Assembly: GCA_036960485.1 (NCBI GenBank)
Contig: JBALXS010000001.1
Location: 62,001 to 126,000 of the forward strand
Direction: 5' to 3'
Origin: Rs1 sp036960485
GTDB lineage: Bacteria > Pseudomonadota > Gammaproteobacteria > Pseudomonadales > Balneatricaceae
Length of the DNA: 64,000 bases
Within the stretch, counting starts at the first letter, position 1. Every line of letters begins with the position of its first letter. Of the stretch, positions 1-8,356 are shown one piece after another. The position numbers and the translations under genes were made by a program. The notes beneath the pieces are model-generated. The model was given only the letters and a program-made list of their open reading frames with translations. It did no database searches and was not told the origin of the DNA.

Positions 1-11
1 CTTCCTCTACA

Positions 12-290
12 ATGCGTACTCATATTGTCGATACTGCGCAAATTTTGTTCGGTGATAATTACGATGCACTGAAGTCTAACTATAATGAAATGCTAGTTCT
101 GGAAGGTAAACATTGGTCAATAGTGTTTGATAAAGTGATTAAAGCACAAAATATTTTGCTTAGTGATGTGACTGAAAACCCATCACCTCAGTTTAGACCA
201 TGGTTAACAGGTACATATATGGCAGAAAAATGTGCTTTGGTTAATGTATCAGCGATGGTTAAGATGTTTGAAGAAGAGTTAATAGGATAA
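12..290 (+). CDS. Unrecognised protein, possibly 5'-truncated by the window edge
   Basis: The reading frame stays open to the left edge of the window, and no ribosome binding site is visible in the 11 bases before the first ATG, so the true start may lie outside. The 92 residues seen are soluble, with no signal peptide or membrane segment, and contain a Trp/Pro stretch (PWLTGTYMAEK) in the second half. In related bacteria fliD, fliS and small FliT-like chaperone genes sit just before the FlrA/FleQ gene. That position suggests a flagellar accessory protein, but I do not recognise a family and this is inference from place only. Confidence 0.5.
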   Translation: MRTHIVDTAQILFGDNYDALKSNYNEMLVLEGKHWSIVFDKVIKAQNILLSDVTENPSPQFRPWLTGTYMAEKCALVNVSAMVKMFEEELIG

Positions 291-541
291 TAATTAGTTA
301 TATTAGTTACTTTATAGTAGTTTACTAATTGATTTGCTGTTGGGATACACAGTTTATTCACAAGTTAAATTATCTGTGATATATCCTGTATACATTTTAT
401 GGATTGAATAACAACTCTATCTGTTACGGCTGTTTAATAGCAATGATGTTGATTAACGTCAAATCTGAGAATAGCAAATAGAGTCGTTTATAAGTGGGGT
501 GATTGTTGGTTCTCCATTTTTTAGAAACTAGAGGTTGATCA

Positions 542-946
542 TTGGCTGAAAATATAGGACTTATCGGTATCTTGCTAATCGCTTTGATATTTATGTCTAT
601 TATTATAGTTATTCTCTTTATTAAGCAGAGAAACTCAGAAGCTAGAGCTAAGACACTTGCAGTCGCTCTGCGTAAAGAAATTCAAGCCATGTCCGGTAGC
701 ACCATCGGTATGGGCAAGCGCATTGTTGATATAGAAACTAAATTAAATGTATCTCTAGAAAAACAACTTGAACTTGAGCAACGAGACCCTGATGATGTAG
801 TGTATTCTCAGGCTGCTCGCTTAGTTGAAATGGGGGCTAATGTGGATGATTTAGTACATAGTTGTGGTATAGGTCGTCCAGAAGCTGAGTTGATGACTTT
901 AATGCATAAAGAATTGAGTCCTAGAAATAGTTTAAAAAAATATTAA
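542..946 (+). CDS. DUF2802 domain membrane protein
   Basis: A 134-residue protein with one N-terminal transmembrane segment (about residues 6-27), a charged coiled-coil-like middle, and a C-terminal DUF2802 region (about 88-125: YSQAARLVEMGANVDDLV, then CGIGRPEAELM). DUF2802 proteins are typically found among flagellar and chemotaxis genes of pseudomonads and relatives; their function is unknown. The start is a TTG preceded by GAGGT at suitable spacing (531-535). The first downstream ATG, at residue 18, would cut off half the membrane segment. The gene stands alone between the left-edge ORF and flrA. Confidence 0.8.
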   Translation: MAENIGLIGILLIALIFMSIIIVILFIKQRNSEARAKTLAVALRKEIQAMSGSTIGMGKRIVDIETKLNVSLEKQLELEQRDPDDVVYSQAARLVEMGANVDDLVHSCGIGRPEAELMTLMHKELSPRNSLKKY

Positions 947-1269
947 TTACACACATACTCCTATCACGAAGTCCGTTCACTCCCTTATAAAACCTCCACT
1001 CCCCTTTTTTTGCTTTGTTTTAGCCTCGTGCAATATTACTATTCAAGCCTGTTATTAAGCTTAAATAAATTAAGAAGCTAGTATGGAGATTGATTAAATA
1101 CCCTAGCTCTTGGCAAACGCAAAAACGCTCGGTTAATTGAGTAGCTTAAGGGCTATTAGCCTGAGATACATGCTTTTATTTTTAACTGTCTTTATAGTAA
1201 ATTCCTAAACTGCGTGAATTTTATTTATACAGTTGCTAGATGCTGTGTATCTGCTAAAATGTCAAAAAA
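947..1269 (+). other. Intergenic region before flrA with a candidate sigma-70 promoter
   Basis: I see no gene in these 323 bases. A pyrimidine-rich stretch lies at about 960-1015. A plausible sigma-70 promoter is TTGCTA at 1233-1238 and TAAAAT at 1255-1260, with a 16-base spacer. If it is used, transcription starts almost at the first ATG of flrA, which would favour one of the ATGs at 1288 or 1291 as the true start. No sigma-54 element with correct spacing was found here. Confidence 0.35.
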
Positions 1270-2745
1270 ATGACAGTGATAATAAAAATGATGTCTTTAG
1301 TGTTGAATAAAGTTATTTTAGTTGATGACAACGAACTTAGGAAAGCTTCATTAGAGAGTAGCTTAAGGTTTTTAAAAGTTGAACATAAGGTGATGAGTTT
1401 TGTAGAGTTTTTGCAAAATAAGGATAGTTTTAAACATTACTCTATCGCTTTAATTGGCCACTGTGCACTGCCCATTTCCCTTAATAAATTAGTTCAATTC
1501 ATAGCAGAAAATTATCAGCATACTCCTATTTGCTTGTTAGAAAGCTGGAATGACAGCGAAAAATTAACGAATAAGTCAAAGCAGCAAATATTACGCGTTT
1601 TAACTCAGTCTCTTGATGACGAAATATTGACAGATTTACTACATGAATCGCAAGTTTATCATTCGGTTAGAGTAAACGACAAAGAGAAAAAAAATCATAA
1701 ATTCCCGTTAATCATTGGTAAAAGCCCTGCTATTGAAAGCCTCAAAAAAATGATGTCTAAAGTTGTTGATCGCGACGTTAATGTACTCATCACTGGGGAA
1801 TCAGGTACAGGTAAAGAATTGGTCGCTAGGTCGCTGCATAATTTATCTAGTCGCGCGAAAAAGCCATTTGTTCCGGTTAACTGCGGTGCAATACCTCCAC
1901 AGTTACTCGAAAGCGAACTGTTTGGCCACGAAAAAGGAGCGTTCACTGGCGCAATTAGTAGCCGTTCTGGGCGCTTCGAAATGGCTAATGGAGGAACTTT
2001 GTTTCTAGATGAAATTGGCGATATGCCGCTTCCTATGCAAGTCAAGATGTTACGTGTATTGCAAGAGCGAACTTTCGAACGTGTAGGGGGCTCTAAAACT
2101 ATTAAAATAGATGTGCGCATAGTGGCTGCTACACATCGTAACTTAGAAGAAATGGTTGAACTTTCCTCGTTTCGGGAAGATTTGTTTTACCGCTTGAATG
2201 TCTATCCTATTGAAGTTCCACCATTAAGAGAACGCAAGAGCGATATACCTGTGCTGTTAAAGTTCTTCACTGAAGGGGCTTATGAGCAAGGCTTGGGTCG
2301 ATTGAAGTTTCAGCTATCAGCAATTGATTCTCTAGAGCGTCATCCTTGGGATGGAAATGTTAGAGAGCTCCTCAATCTAATTGAAAGATTAGCGATAATG
2401 TACCCTGATGGAGTGATTGGAGTCTCTGAGTTGCCTTTAAAGTGTCGCCATGTAAACGAGCCGGACCCTTCGCGTTATCAAGTGCAAAATGATATGAATT
2501 TGGATGAAGAACCAAATTTTATCAGTGCGTTAGAACAAGAGTTGGATATTGCTAAAGGTGCAGATTTCAATTTGTCGGCACAAGGTATCGACCTTAAACA
2601 GCATATTGAAGCCATTGAGAGTAATTTGATTCAACAAGCTTTAGTGCATAGTAGCCAGGTTGTATCAAGGGCCGCTACTTTATTGTCAATAAGACGTACT
2701 ACCTTAGTTGAAAAAATGCGTAAGTATGGAATTAAGCGTAAATGA
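1270..2745 (+). CDS. flrA: Sigma-54-dependent flagellar master regulator FlrA/FleQ
   Basis: This is an enhancer-binding protein that activates sigma-54 flagellar promoters at the top of the polar flagellum hierarchy. Numbering from the first ATG, an N-terminal receiver-like FleQ domain (about 13-130) lacks the phosphorylatable Asp: the expected position reads IALIGHCALP. The AAA+ domain has Walker A GESGTGKE (176-183), the sigma-54 contact loop GAFTGA (223-228) and Walker B GGTLFLDEIGD. A Fis-type helix-turn-helix ends the protein. At 491 residues it matches the family. The start is uncertain: ATGs at 1270, 1288 and 1291 all lack a clear ribosome binding site, and the shorter ones fit the family N-terminus better. 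The stop overlaps flrB by four bases, so flrA-flrB are translationally coupled. Confidence 0.92.
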   Translation: MTVIIKMMSLVLNKVILVDDNELRKASLESSLRFLKVEHKVMSFVEFLQNKDSFKHYSIALIGHCALPISLNKLVQFIAENYQHTPICLLESWNDSEKLTNKSKQQILRVLTQSLDDEILTDLLHESQVYHSVRVNDKEKKNHKFPLIIGKSPAIESLKKMMSKVVDRDVNVLITGESGTGKELVARSLHNLSSRAKKPFVPVNCGAIPPQLLESELFGHEKGAFTGAISSRSGRFEMANGGTLFLDEIGDMPLPMQVKMLRVLQERTFERVGGSKTIKIDVRIVAATHRNLEEMVELSSFREDLFYRLNVYPIEVPPLRERKSDIPVLLKFFTEGAYEQGLGRLKFQLSAIDSLERHPWDGNVRELLNLIERLAIMYPDGVIGVSELPLKCRHVNEPDPSRYQVQNDMNLDEEPNFISALEQELDIAKGADFNLSAQGIDLKQHIEAIESNLIQQALVHSSQVVSRAATLLSIRRTTLVEKMRKYGIKRK

Positions 2746-3800
2746 ATGATTATACGAAGGCCGCACTAATAAGCGAAAATGCACTGTTAAAAGAGCAATT
2801 ACAGCAATATAAAAACTACCAACCATTGCTTGATGATCGGTTGAGGCAATTATTGGATGTTATGCCCGCTGGTGTTGTTGTTATTAATAGTCTGGGGGTG
2901 GTTCAGCAGTGTAATCCGGCTGCTAGCAATTTACTTAGGGATTCATTAGAAGGGAAAAAGTGGCGAGACATTGTAGCAAGATGTTTTGCGCCGCAAGCGG
3001 ATGATGGGCATGAAGTGTCTTTACATGATGGTAAACGAGTATCTATCGACACGCGGGCGCTATTGGATAATCAAGGTCAGTTAGTATTATTAACAGATTT
3101 AACGGAAACAAGAAATTTACAAGGTCGCTTAGCGCAGTTTCAAAGGCTGGGAGAAATGGGCAAAATGATGGCTTCTTTGGCGCATCAAATTAGAACGCCG
3201 TTATCGGCTGCGTTGTTATATACCAGTAACTTAACTCTAGCAGATTTATCATCTGGTAATAGAATTAAATTTGCCAATAAAGCTAAAGTACGATTGTTAA
3301 ACATTGAGCAACAAATAAGCGATATGCTAGTGTTTGCTCGCGGCGAAAGTGAATTAACTGACAGGATTAGTTTATCTCAGTTTTTCAGTGAACTTGAAGA
3401 TTCTTTAGATGTTCCACTGGCTCAGTATGACGCGGATTGTGACTTATCACGTAACGATATAGAGTTGGAGTTAATTTGTAACAAGGACATACTATTGGGC
3501 GCAATATTAAATGTTGTTATCAATGGATTGCAGGCCTGTGATAAGGGCGCGTATATTAAGATTAATGCCCAGCTATTTGATAAATGGTTAGTTTTATCCA
3601 TTATCGATAATGGATCTGGTATAGATGATCGGATATTAAGCCAAGTACAAGAGCCTTTTTATACAACCAAATCCCATGGCACTGGCCTGGGATTAAGCGT
3701 GGCAAAAGTAGTAGCTAAAGCACATAACGGCAGATTCGAGATCGCTTCAGAACCTGGCAAAGGCACTGTGGCTGGATTTTGGATCCCAGTAAATTATTAA
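2742..3800 (+). CDS. flrB: Flagellar sensor histidine kinase FlrB/FleS
   Basis: A cytoplasmic two-component kinase that phosphorylates FlrC to switch on middle flagellar genes. A short N-terminal coiled coil (about 10-35) precedes a PAS domain (about 36-120). The phosphoacceptor His148 sits in a HisKA motif (SLAHQIRTPLSA), followed by a HATPase_c domain with N, G1 (IIDNGSGIDD) and G2 (GTGLGLSVAK) boxes. There is no transmembrane segment, as in FlrB/FleS, so it probably senses an internal assembly cue. It overlaps flrA by ATGA and is followed after 90 bases by flrC, the usual flrABC order. Confidence 0.9.
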   Translation: MNDYTKAALISENALLKEQLQQYKNYQPLLDDRLRQLLDVMPAGVVVINSLGVVQQCNPAASNLLRDSLEGKKWRDIVARCFAPQADDGHEVSLHDGKRVSIDTRALLDNQGQLVLLTDLTETRNLQGRLAQFQRLGEMGKMMASLAHQIRTPLSAALLYTSNLTLADLSSGNRIKFANKAKVRLLNIEQQISDMLVFARGESELTDRISLSQFFSELEDSLDVPLAQYDADCDLSRNDIELELICNKDILLGAILNVVINGLQACDKGAYIKINAQLFDKWLVLSIIDNGSGIDDRILSQVQEPFYTTKSHGTGLGLSVAKVVAKAHNGRFEIASEPGKGTVAGFWIPVNY

Positions 3801-3890
3801 GCTGTTGTCAATATTGAAAATGCTGTGGTTATTTAATCGCTTGAATAACCCTGTTTAGGGTACTAATTAAATACTCAGCCTGAGGTTAAA

Positions 3891-5306
3891 ATGTCACATA
3901 GAATATTAATAGTAGAAGATGACCCGGATTTAAGAGAAGCATTAGTTGATACTTTAGAATTGGCAAACGTAGTTGTCAGTAGTGCTCAAGATGGCGAATC
4001 AGCCATTGTTATGTTGAAAGAATTTAACTTCGACTTAGTTGTTACTGATGTCAACATGCCAGGCATTGATGGGCATGAATTACTGAGCTACATTAAAAGG
4101 CATCACATGGCTATTCCAGTAATATTGATGACAGCTTTTGCTCAAGTTGATAAGGCGGTAGCAGCAATGCGCAGTGGCGCTGTAGATTATTTAATGAAGC
4201 CTTTTGAACCTGATGTCCTTATATCCGCAGTAAAAAAATTTACCCATGCTGCAATTAATGATCAAGATACAATCGCTTCATCTGTGAGTAGCCAGCAATT
4301 ATTACAGTTAGCTAGGCGCGTAGCGGTAACGGATTCAACGGTCTTGATTACGGGTGAGTCTGGTACTGGTAAAGAAGTTTTAGCAAGGTATATCCATGCA
4401 AGCTCACCGCGTGCTAAAAAACCTTTCATAGCAATCAACTGTGCCGCTATACCAGAAAGTATGTTGGAATCTATTCTATTCGGCCATGAGAAAGGAGCAT
4501 TTACGGGTGCTGTCAGTGCTAGCGCTGGAAAATTTGAGCAGGCGAATGGCGGAACCTTGCTGCTTGATGAAGTGACAGAGATGCCAATGAGTTTACAGGC
4601 TAAGTTACTTCGTGTTCTTCAAGAGCAAGAGGTGGAAAGGATCGGTGGTAAAGAGGTTATCTCTCTCGATGTTAGAGTGCTAGCGACCACAAATAGAAGC
4701 TTAAATGAATTTGTCGCTGAAAAGAAGTTTAGAGAGGACTTATATTATCGTCTAAATGTGTTTCCTCTTGAATGGCTTCCTTTAAGGAAGCGCTTAGAGG
4801 ATATATTACCTTTAGCGAGACAAATTTTAACTAAATACGCACAAAAGATGGGGCGCAAGGAGCTGGTGTTTAATGAAGAAGCACAGCAACGTTTGCTTGC
4901 ACATCAGTGGCCAGGTAATGTCAGAGAATTGGACAATGTTATCCAAAGAGCTCTTATTATACAGCCAGGTGTGGAGATTCTAGCTCAAGATTTGCATTTG
5001 CAAGCAGGGCCTATTAGTTTAGATATTAACGACAATATTAAGTTAGCAGGTGCTTCAAGTTCACCTATAAGGCGAATAGAGAATAATAATATAGTGAATT
5101 TGGCTGATGAAACTGGGAACTTGGGTAGTGATCTGAAGCAGCATGAGTATCAAATTATTGTCGATGTGCTCAAAGCAACTAATGGTAGTCGAAAAGAGGC
5201 AGCTTTGAAGTTAGATATCAGCCCACGAACCTTACGCTATAAGCTTGCAAAAATTCGTGAGGCGGGAATAGACCTTGATAGCTTGTTAAAACGTGAGGGG
5301 AATTAA
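3891..5306 (+). CDS. flrC: Sigma-54-dependent flagellar response regulator FlrC/FleR
   Basis: Partner of FlrB; when phosphorylated it activates sigma-54 promoters of basal body and hook genes. The receiver domain (about 1-120) keeps the acidic pair E9/D10-D11, phosphoacceptor Asp53 (VVTDVNMPG) and Lys103 (LMKPFEP). The AAA+ domain has Walker A GESGTGKE (155-162) and GAFTGA (202-207). The C-terminus is a Fis-type helix-turn-helix (RKEAALKLDISPRTLRYKL). It is 471 residues long, normal for the family. Likely targets in this window are the sigma-54 promoters at 7802-7817 (fliE) and 14337-14352 (fliK). Confidence 0.92.
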   Translation: MSHRILIVEDDPDLREALVDTLELANVVVSSAQDGESAIVMLKEFNFDLVVTDVNMPGIDGHELLSYIKRHHMAIPVILMTAFAQVDKAVAAMRSGAVDYLMKPFEPDVLISAVKKFTHAAINDQDTIASSVSSQQLLQLARRVAVTDSTVLITGESGTGKEVLARYIHASSPRAKKPFIAINCAAIPESMLESILFGHEKGAFTGAVSASAGKFEQANGGTLLLDEVTEMPMSLQAKLLRVLQEQEVERIGGKEVISLDVRVLATTNRSLNEFVAEKKFREDLYYRLNVFPLEWLPLRKRLEDILPLARQILTKYAQKMGRKELVFNEEAQQRLLAHQWPGNVRELDNVIQRALIIQPGVEILAQDLHLQAGPISLDINDNIKLAGASSSPIRRIENNNIVNLADETGNLGSDLKQHEYQIIVDVLKATNGSRKEAALKLDISPRTLRYKLAKIREAGIDLDSLLKREGN

Positions 5307-5644
5307 GCTTTAATTATCACCTTACTGCGCTTGTGGTAATTTACCTAGCTATGTATGAATCAATCAAATGGTGCAGTTCGAAATCATAAACAGCCATTTT
5401 TTGCTCTTAGCGTTATACCAATGTCTAATTCTATTTAGTTCAAGGCTTAGTTATATTTTACTTAATCCTGGTAGGTTTTCTTTGTTATATGAATAACAAT
5501 AAAGTGAATATTTAGCTTAAGTAGGGTAAGAAAAAACTGCTAAGCTTTTGAAAATAAACCTTAGTAAATAGTATTACTTAATCACTAATTTTAAAAATAC
5601 AAAAAATAAATTAGTATGCAATATATAAGATTAAAGGAGCCAAA
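5307..5644 (+). other. Intergenic region between flrC and acs
   Basis: These 338 very AT-rich bases separate the regulatory operon from acs and presumably hold the acs promoter. A good ribosome binding site (AAAGGAGC) lies just before the acs ATG. I could not fix a promoter or a terminator here with confidence, and no GG-N10-GC sigma-54 pattern was found. Confidence 0.4.
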
Positions 5645-7603
5645 ATGAGTAATGATACAATTTTTAAAGTAGATCCGCAGTTTGCTGAAAATTCTTTAGC
5701 TGATCAGGCGAAATATAATGCAATGTACCAGCAGTCTGTTGCAGATCCAGATAGCTTTTGGCGTGAACAAGGTAAGAGAATAGATTGGTTTAAAGATTAT
5801 ACAAAAGTTAAAAACTGCTCTTTCGCTCCCGGTGATGTGCATATTAATTGGTTTGAAGACGGCACCTTAAATGCTTCGTATAATTGTTTGGATCGTCATT
5901 TAGCTCAAAAAGGCGATCAAACAGCGATTATTTGGGAAGCTGATGATCCAACTAAGTCAGAATATATTACATATAAGCAGTTGCATGAACAGGTTTGTAA
6001 ATTTGCTAATGTTTTAAAAGCACAGGGTATTGAACAAGGCGATGTTGTTACGCTTTATATGCCAATGATACCGCAGGCTGCTGTCGCTATGTTAGCTTGT
6101 GCGCGAATTGGTGCTGTACATTCGGTAGTTTTCGGTGGTTTCTCACCTGAAGCTTTAGCTTCTAGAGTAGAAGGTGCAAAATCGAAGCTAATCGTAACTG
6201 CTAATTATTCGTTACGAGGCGGTAAGGCAATCCCTCTTAAAGAGAACGTTGATATAGCATTGGATCACCCAGCTGCTGCGCAGTATTGCAAAAAAGTTAT
6301 TGCTATTAAGCATGTTGATAAGGAAGTTGATTGGGTTGAAGGACGTGATTACTGGTATCATGATTTAGTAGCGGATGCTGCTAGTCAATGTGAAGCGGTT
6401 GAATTGCCGGCAGAAGCTCCTTTATTTATATTGTATACCTCCGGTTCTACAGGAGCACCTAAAGGACTTGAGCATACAACTGGCGGGTATATGGTTTACG
6501 CTTCAATGACTCACGAATACGTTTTTGACTATAAAGACGGCGATGTATATTGGTGTACGGCGGATGTTGGTTGGGTTACAGGTCATAGTTATATTGTGTA
6601 TGGCCCATTGGCAAATGGTGCGACGACGTTAATGTTTGAGGGCGTGCCAAATTATCCGGATAACAGTCGTTTTGGGCGAGTTATTGAAAAGCACAAAGTT
6701 ACACAATTTTACACTGCACCAACGGCTATTCGCGCGATGATGCAACATGGAGAAGAAGTGCTCGGTAATTCTGACTTATCAAGTTTAAGGCTACTAGGGT
6801 CGGTAGGAGAACCTATAAATCCAGAAGCATGGCAGTGGTACCACAGAGTTGTCGGCAAAGGTAATTGCCCAATTGTTGATACATGGTGGCAAACAGAAAC
6901 GGGCGGAATTATGATAGCACCGTTACCTGGGGCAACTGATGCTAAGCCTGGTTCAGCAACAAAGCCGTTTTTTGGTGTTCAGCCTGCTTTAGTTGATAAT
7001 GATGGGATGTTGGTAGAAGGAGCGGGAGAAGGTAATTTAGTAATTACGGATTCTTGGCCGTCTCAGGCACGATCAATTTGGGGAGATCATGATCGTTTCG
7101 AAAAAACATACTTTTCTACGTTTGCTGGTATGTACGCGACTGGAGATGGGGCGCGTCGCGATGAAGACGGATATTATTGGATAACAGGGCGCGTAGATGA
7201 TGTACTAAACGTTTCTGGGCATCGCATGGGTACTGCTGAAATTGAATCGGCGCTAGTTTCACACCCTGCGGTTGCTGAATCTGCCGTTGTTGGTTACCCG
7301 CATGATATAAAAGGGCAAGGTATTTACATTTATGTAACGCTAATGTCTGGATATGAAGCAAGTGATGAGTTATTAGCACAGTTGCGTAATTGGGTGCGTA
7401 AGCAAATCGGCCCGATCGCGACACCTGATTTTATTCAATTTACTCCGAGTATGCCAAAAACACGCTCAGGTAAGATTATGCGTAGAATTTTACGAAAAAT
7501 AGCTGAAGATGATTTTTCTGCATTAGGCGATACATCAACCTTAGCCGACCCATCGGTAGTTGATGAGTTGGTCAGTCATCGTTGCAATCGCCCTAAAAAG
7601 TAA
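5645..7603 (+). CDS. acs: Acetyl-CoA synthetase, AMP-forming
   Basis: Converts acetate, ATP and CoA to acetyl-CoA, AMP and pyrophosphate in the cytoplasm, allowing growth on acetate and recapture of excreted acetate. At 652 residues it matches Acs exactly. Visible motifs are the adenylation P-loop YTSGSTGAPKG, the acetate-pocket/A5 motif WWQTETGG, the hinge region around GRVDDVLNVSGHR, and the C-terminal PKTRSGKIMRR containing the Lys normally acetylated by Pat-type enzymes. A strong ribosome binding site precedes the ATG. It stands alone between flrC and fliE, an unusual place: in Pseudomonas the fleR and fliE homologues are adjacent. No actP or other acetate gene is nearby. Confidence 0.96.
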   Translation: MSNDTIFKVDPQFAENSLADQAKYNAMYQQSVADPDSFWREQGKRIDWFKDYTKVKNCSFAPGDVHINWFEDGTLNASYNCLDRHLAQKGDQTAIIWEADDPTKSEYITYKQLHEQVCKFANVLKAQGIEQGDVVTLYMPMIPQAAVAMLACARIGAVHSVVFGGFSPEALASRVEGAKSKLIVTANYSLRGGKAIPLKENVDIALDHPAAAQYCKKVIAIKHVDKEVDWVEGRDYWYHDLVADAASQCEAVELPAEAPLFILYTSGSTGAPKGLEHTTGGYMVYASMTHEYVFDYKDGDVYWCTADVGWVTGHSYIVYGPLANGATTLMFEGVPNYPDNSRFGRVIEKHKVTQFYTAPTAIRAMMQHGEEVLGNSDLSSLRLLGSVGEPINPEAWQWYHRVVGKGNCPIVDTWWQTETGGIMIAPLPGATDAKPGSATKPFFGVQPALVDNDGMLVEGAGEGNLVITDSWPSQARSIWGDHDRFEKTYFSTFAGMYATGDGARRDEDGYYWITGRVDDVLNVSGHRMGTAEIESALVSHPAVAESAVVGYPHDIKGQGIYIYVTLMSGYEASDELLAQLRNWVRKQIGPIATPDFIQFTPSMPKTRSGKIMRRILRKIAEDDFSALGDTSTLADPSVVDELVSHRCNRPKK

Positions 7604-7633
7604 CAACTGTTAAATTTATTTAACGCAATACTA

Positions 7634-7658
7634 AAGCAGTACCGCAATGGTGCTGCTT
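7634..7658 (+). terminator. Hairpin after acs, possible terminator
   Basis: Two 10-base arms (7634-7643 and 7649-7658) pair completely except for one G-T wobble, around a 5-base loop, 30 bases after the acs stop. No T-run follows on the plus strand, so it is a weak intrinsic terminator candidate or a transcript-stabilising stem. Confidence 0.4.
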
Positions 7659-7801
7659 AACTGACTAGAAAAAGCTATAGACTTTGATAGTTCAAAATAA
7701 AATTTAACAAGTTACTATGATAAATAATTTTCAGTTAACCCGCGCTTTCTCCTTCCTCTATATATTGTTAATGAAACAGTTGTACTAATCTTTTCTAATA
7801 T

Positions 7802-7817
7802 TGGCTTGATAATTGCT
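7802..7817 (+). promoter_or_regulatory. Sigma-54 promoter of the fliE operon
   Basis: TGGCTTGATAATTGCT has GG at 7803-7804 and GC at 7815-7816 with exactly 10 bases between, the obligatory -24/-12 spacing of RpoN promoters, and a consensus TTGCT at -12. It lies about 140 bases before fliE, in a gap with no other gene. FlrC, and possibly FlrA, encoded just upstream, are the likely activators. The predicted start of transcription is near 7828. Confidence 0.78.
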
Positions 7818-7956
7818 TTGTTTTATTTATAACTATTAATGTTTGTTTTTTGACGCGAATAAAGCCAAAAAATTGACAACAAATGCTACAATGCTAAAAT
7901 ATTCGTATAATAACAATTAACTGCCATTATTTTGTCAGGTATGGCCTGGAGTTAAC

Positions 7957-8304
7957 ATGATAGAACGTACCGATATCAATAGTGTGTTGATGCAAATGCG
8001 CGCAATTAAGGCGCAGGCTCAACATCAAATTCCGAGTGTTAATTTTTCAGGAAAAGACGATCAAATTCCTGCGGTGGAAAAATCAGATTTCGGACAGTTG
8101 CTTAAAACCGCTGTCGATAAAGTGAATGATACCCAGGCAGTAACAAAGAATTTGGCGACAGCATATGAACAGGGTGATCCCAATGTTGAGCTAACTCAAG
8201 TAATGATTAGTATGCAAAAATCTTCAGTCGCTTTTGAGGCAATGGCTCAAGTGAGAAATAAGCTGGTAAGTGCATATGAAGACGTGATGAAAATGCCAAT
8301 TTAA
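7957..8304 (+). CDS. fliE: Flagellar hook-basal body protein FliE
   Basis: A small junction protein that joins the MS ring to the proximal rod and is needed for export through the gate. The 115 residues include the conserved C-terminal half (VDKVNDTQAVTKNLATAYEQG followed by ELTQVMISMQKSSVAFEAM and VRNKLVSAYEDVMKMPI). GGAG lies before the ATG at good spacing. It is the first gene after a sigma-54 promoter and is followed after 52 bases by fliF. Confidence 0.95.
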   Translation: MIERTDINSVLMQMRAIKAQAQHQIPSVNFSGKDDQIPAVEKSDFGQLLKTAVDKVNDTQAVTKNLATAYEQGDPNVELTQVMISMQKSSVAFEAMAQVRNKLVSAYEDVMKMPI

Positions 8305-8356
8305 TGGCTGTTACTATCAAAATCGAATTATAAAAGAAGATAAGAGTTGAAATATA

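Noticed and set aside
427..442. CGGCTGTTTAATAGCA before the DUF2802 gene as a sigma-54 promoter
   Set aside because: Spacing is right, but the leading T and most flanking consensus bases are wrong; too weak to list.
1695..2120. Minus-strand frame of 141 codons inside flrA
   Set aside because: It lies wholly opposite the conserved AAA+ domain; no family resemblance.
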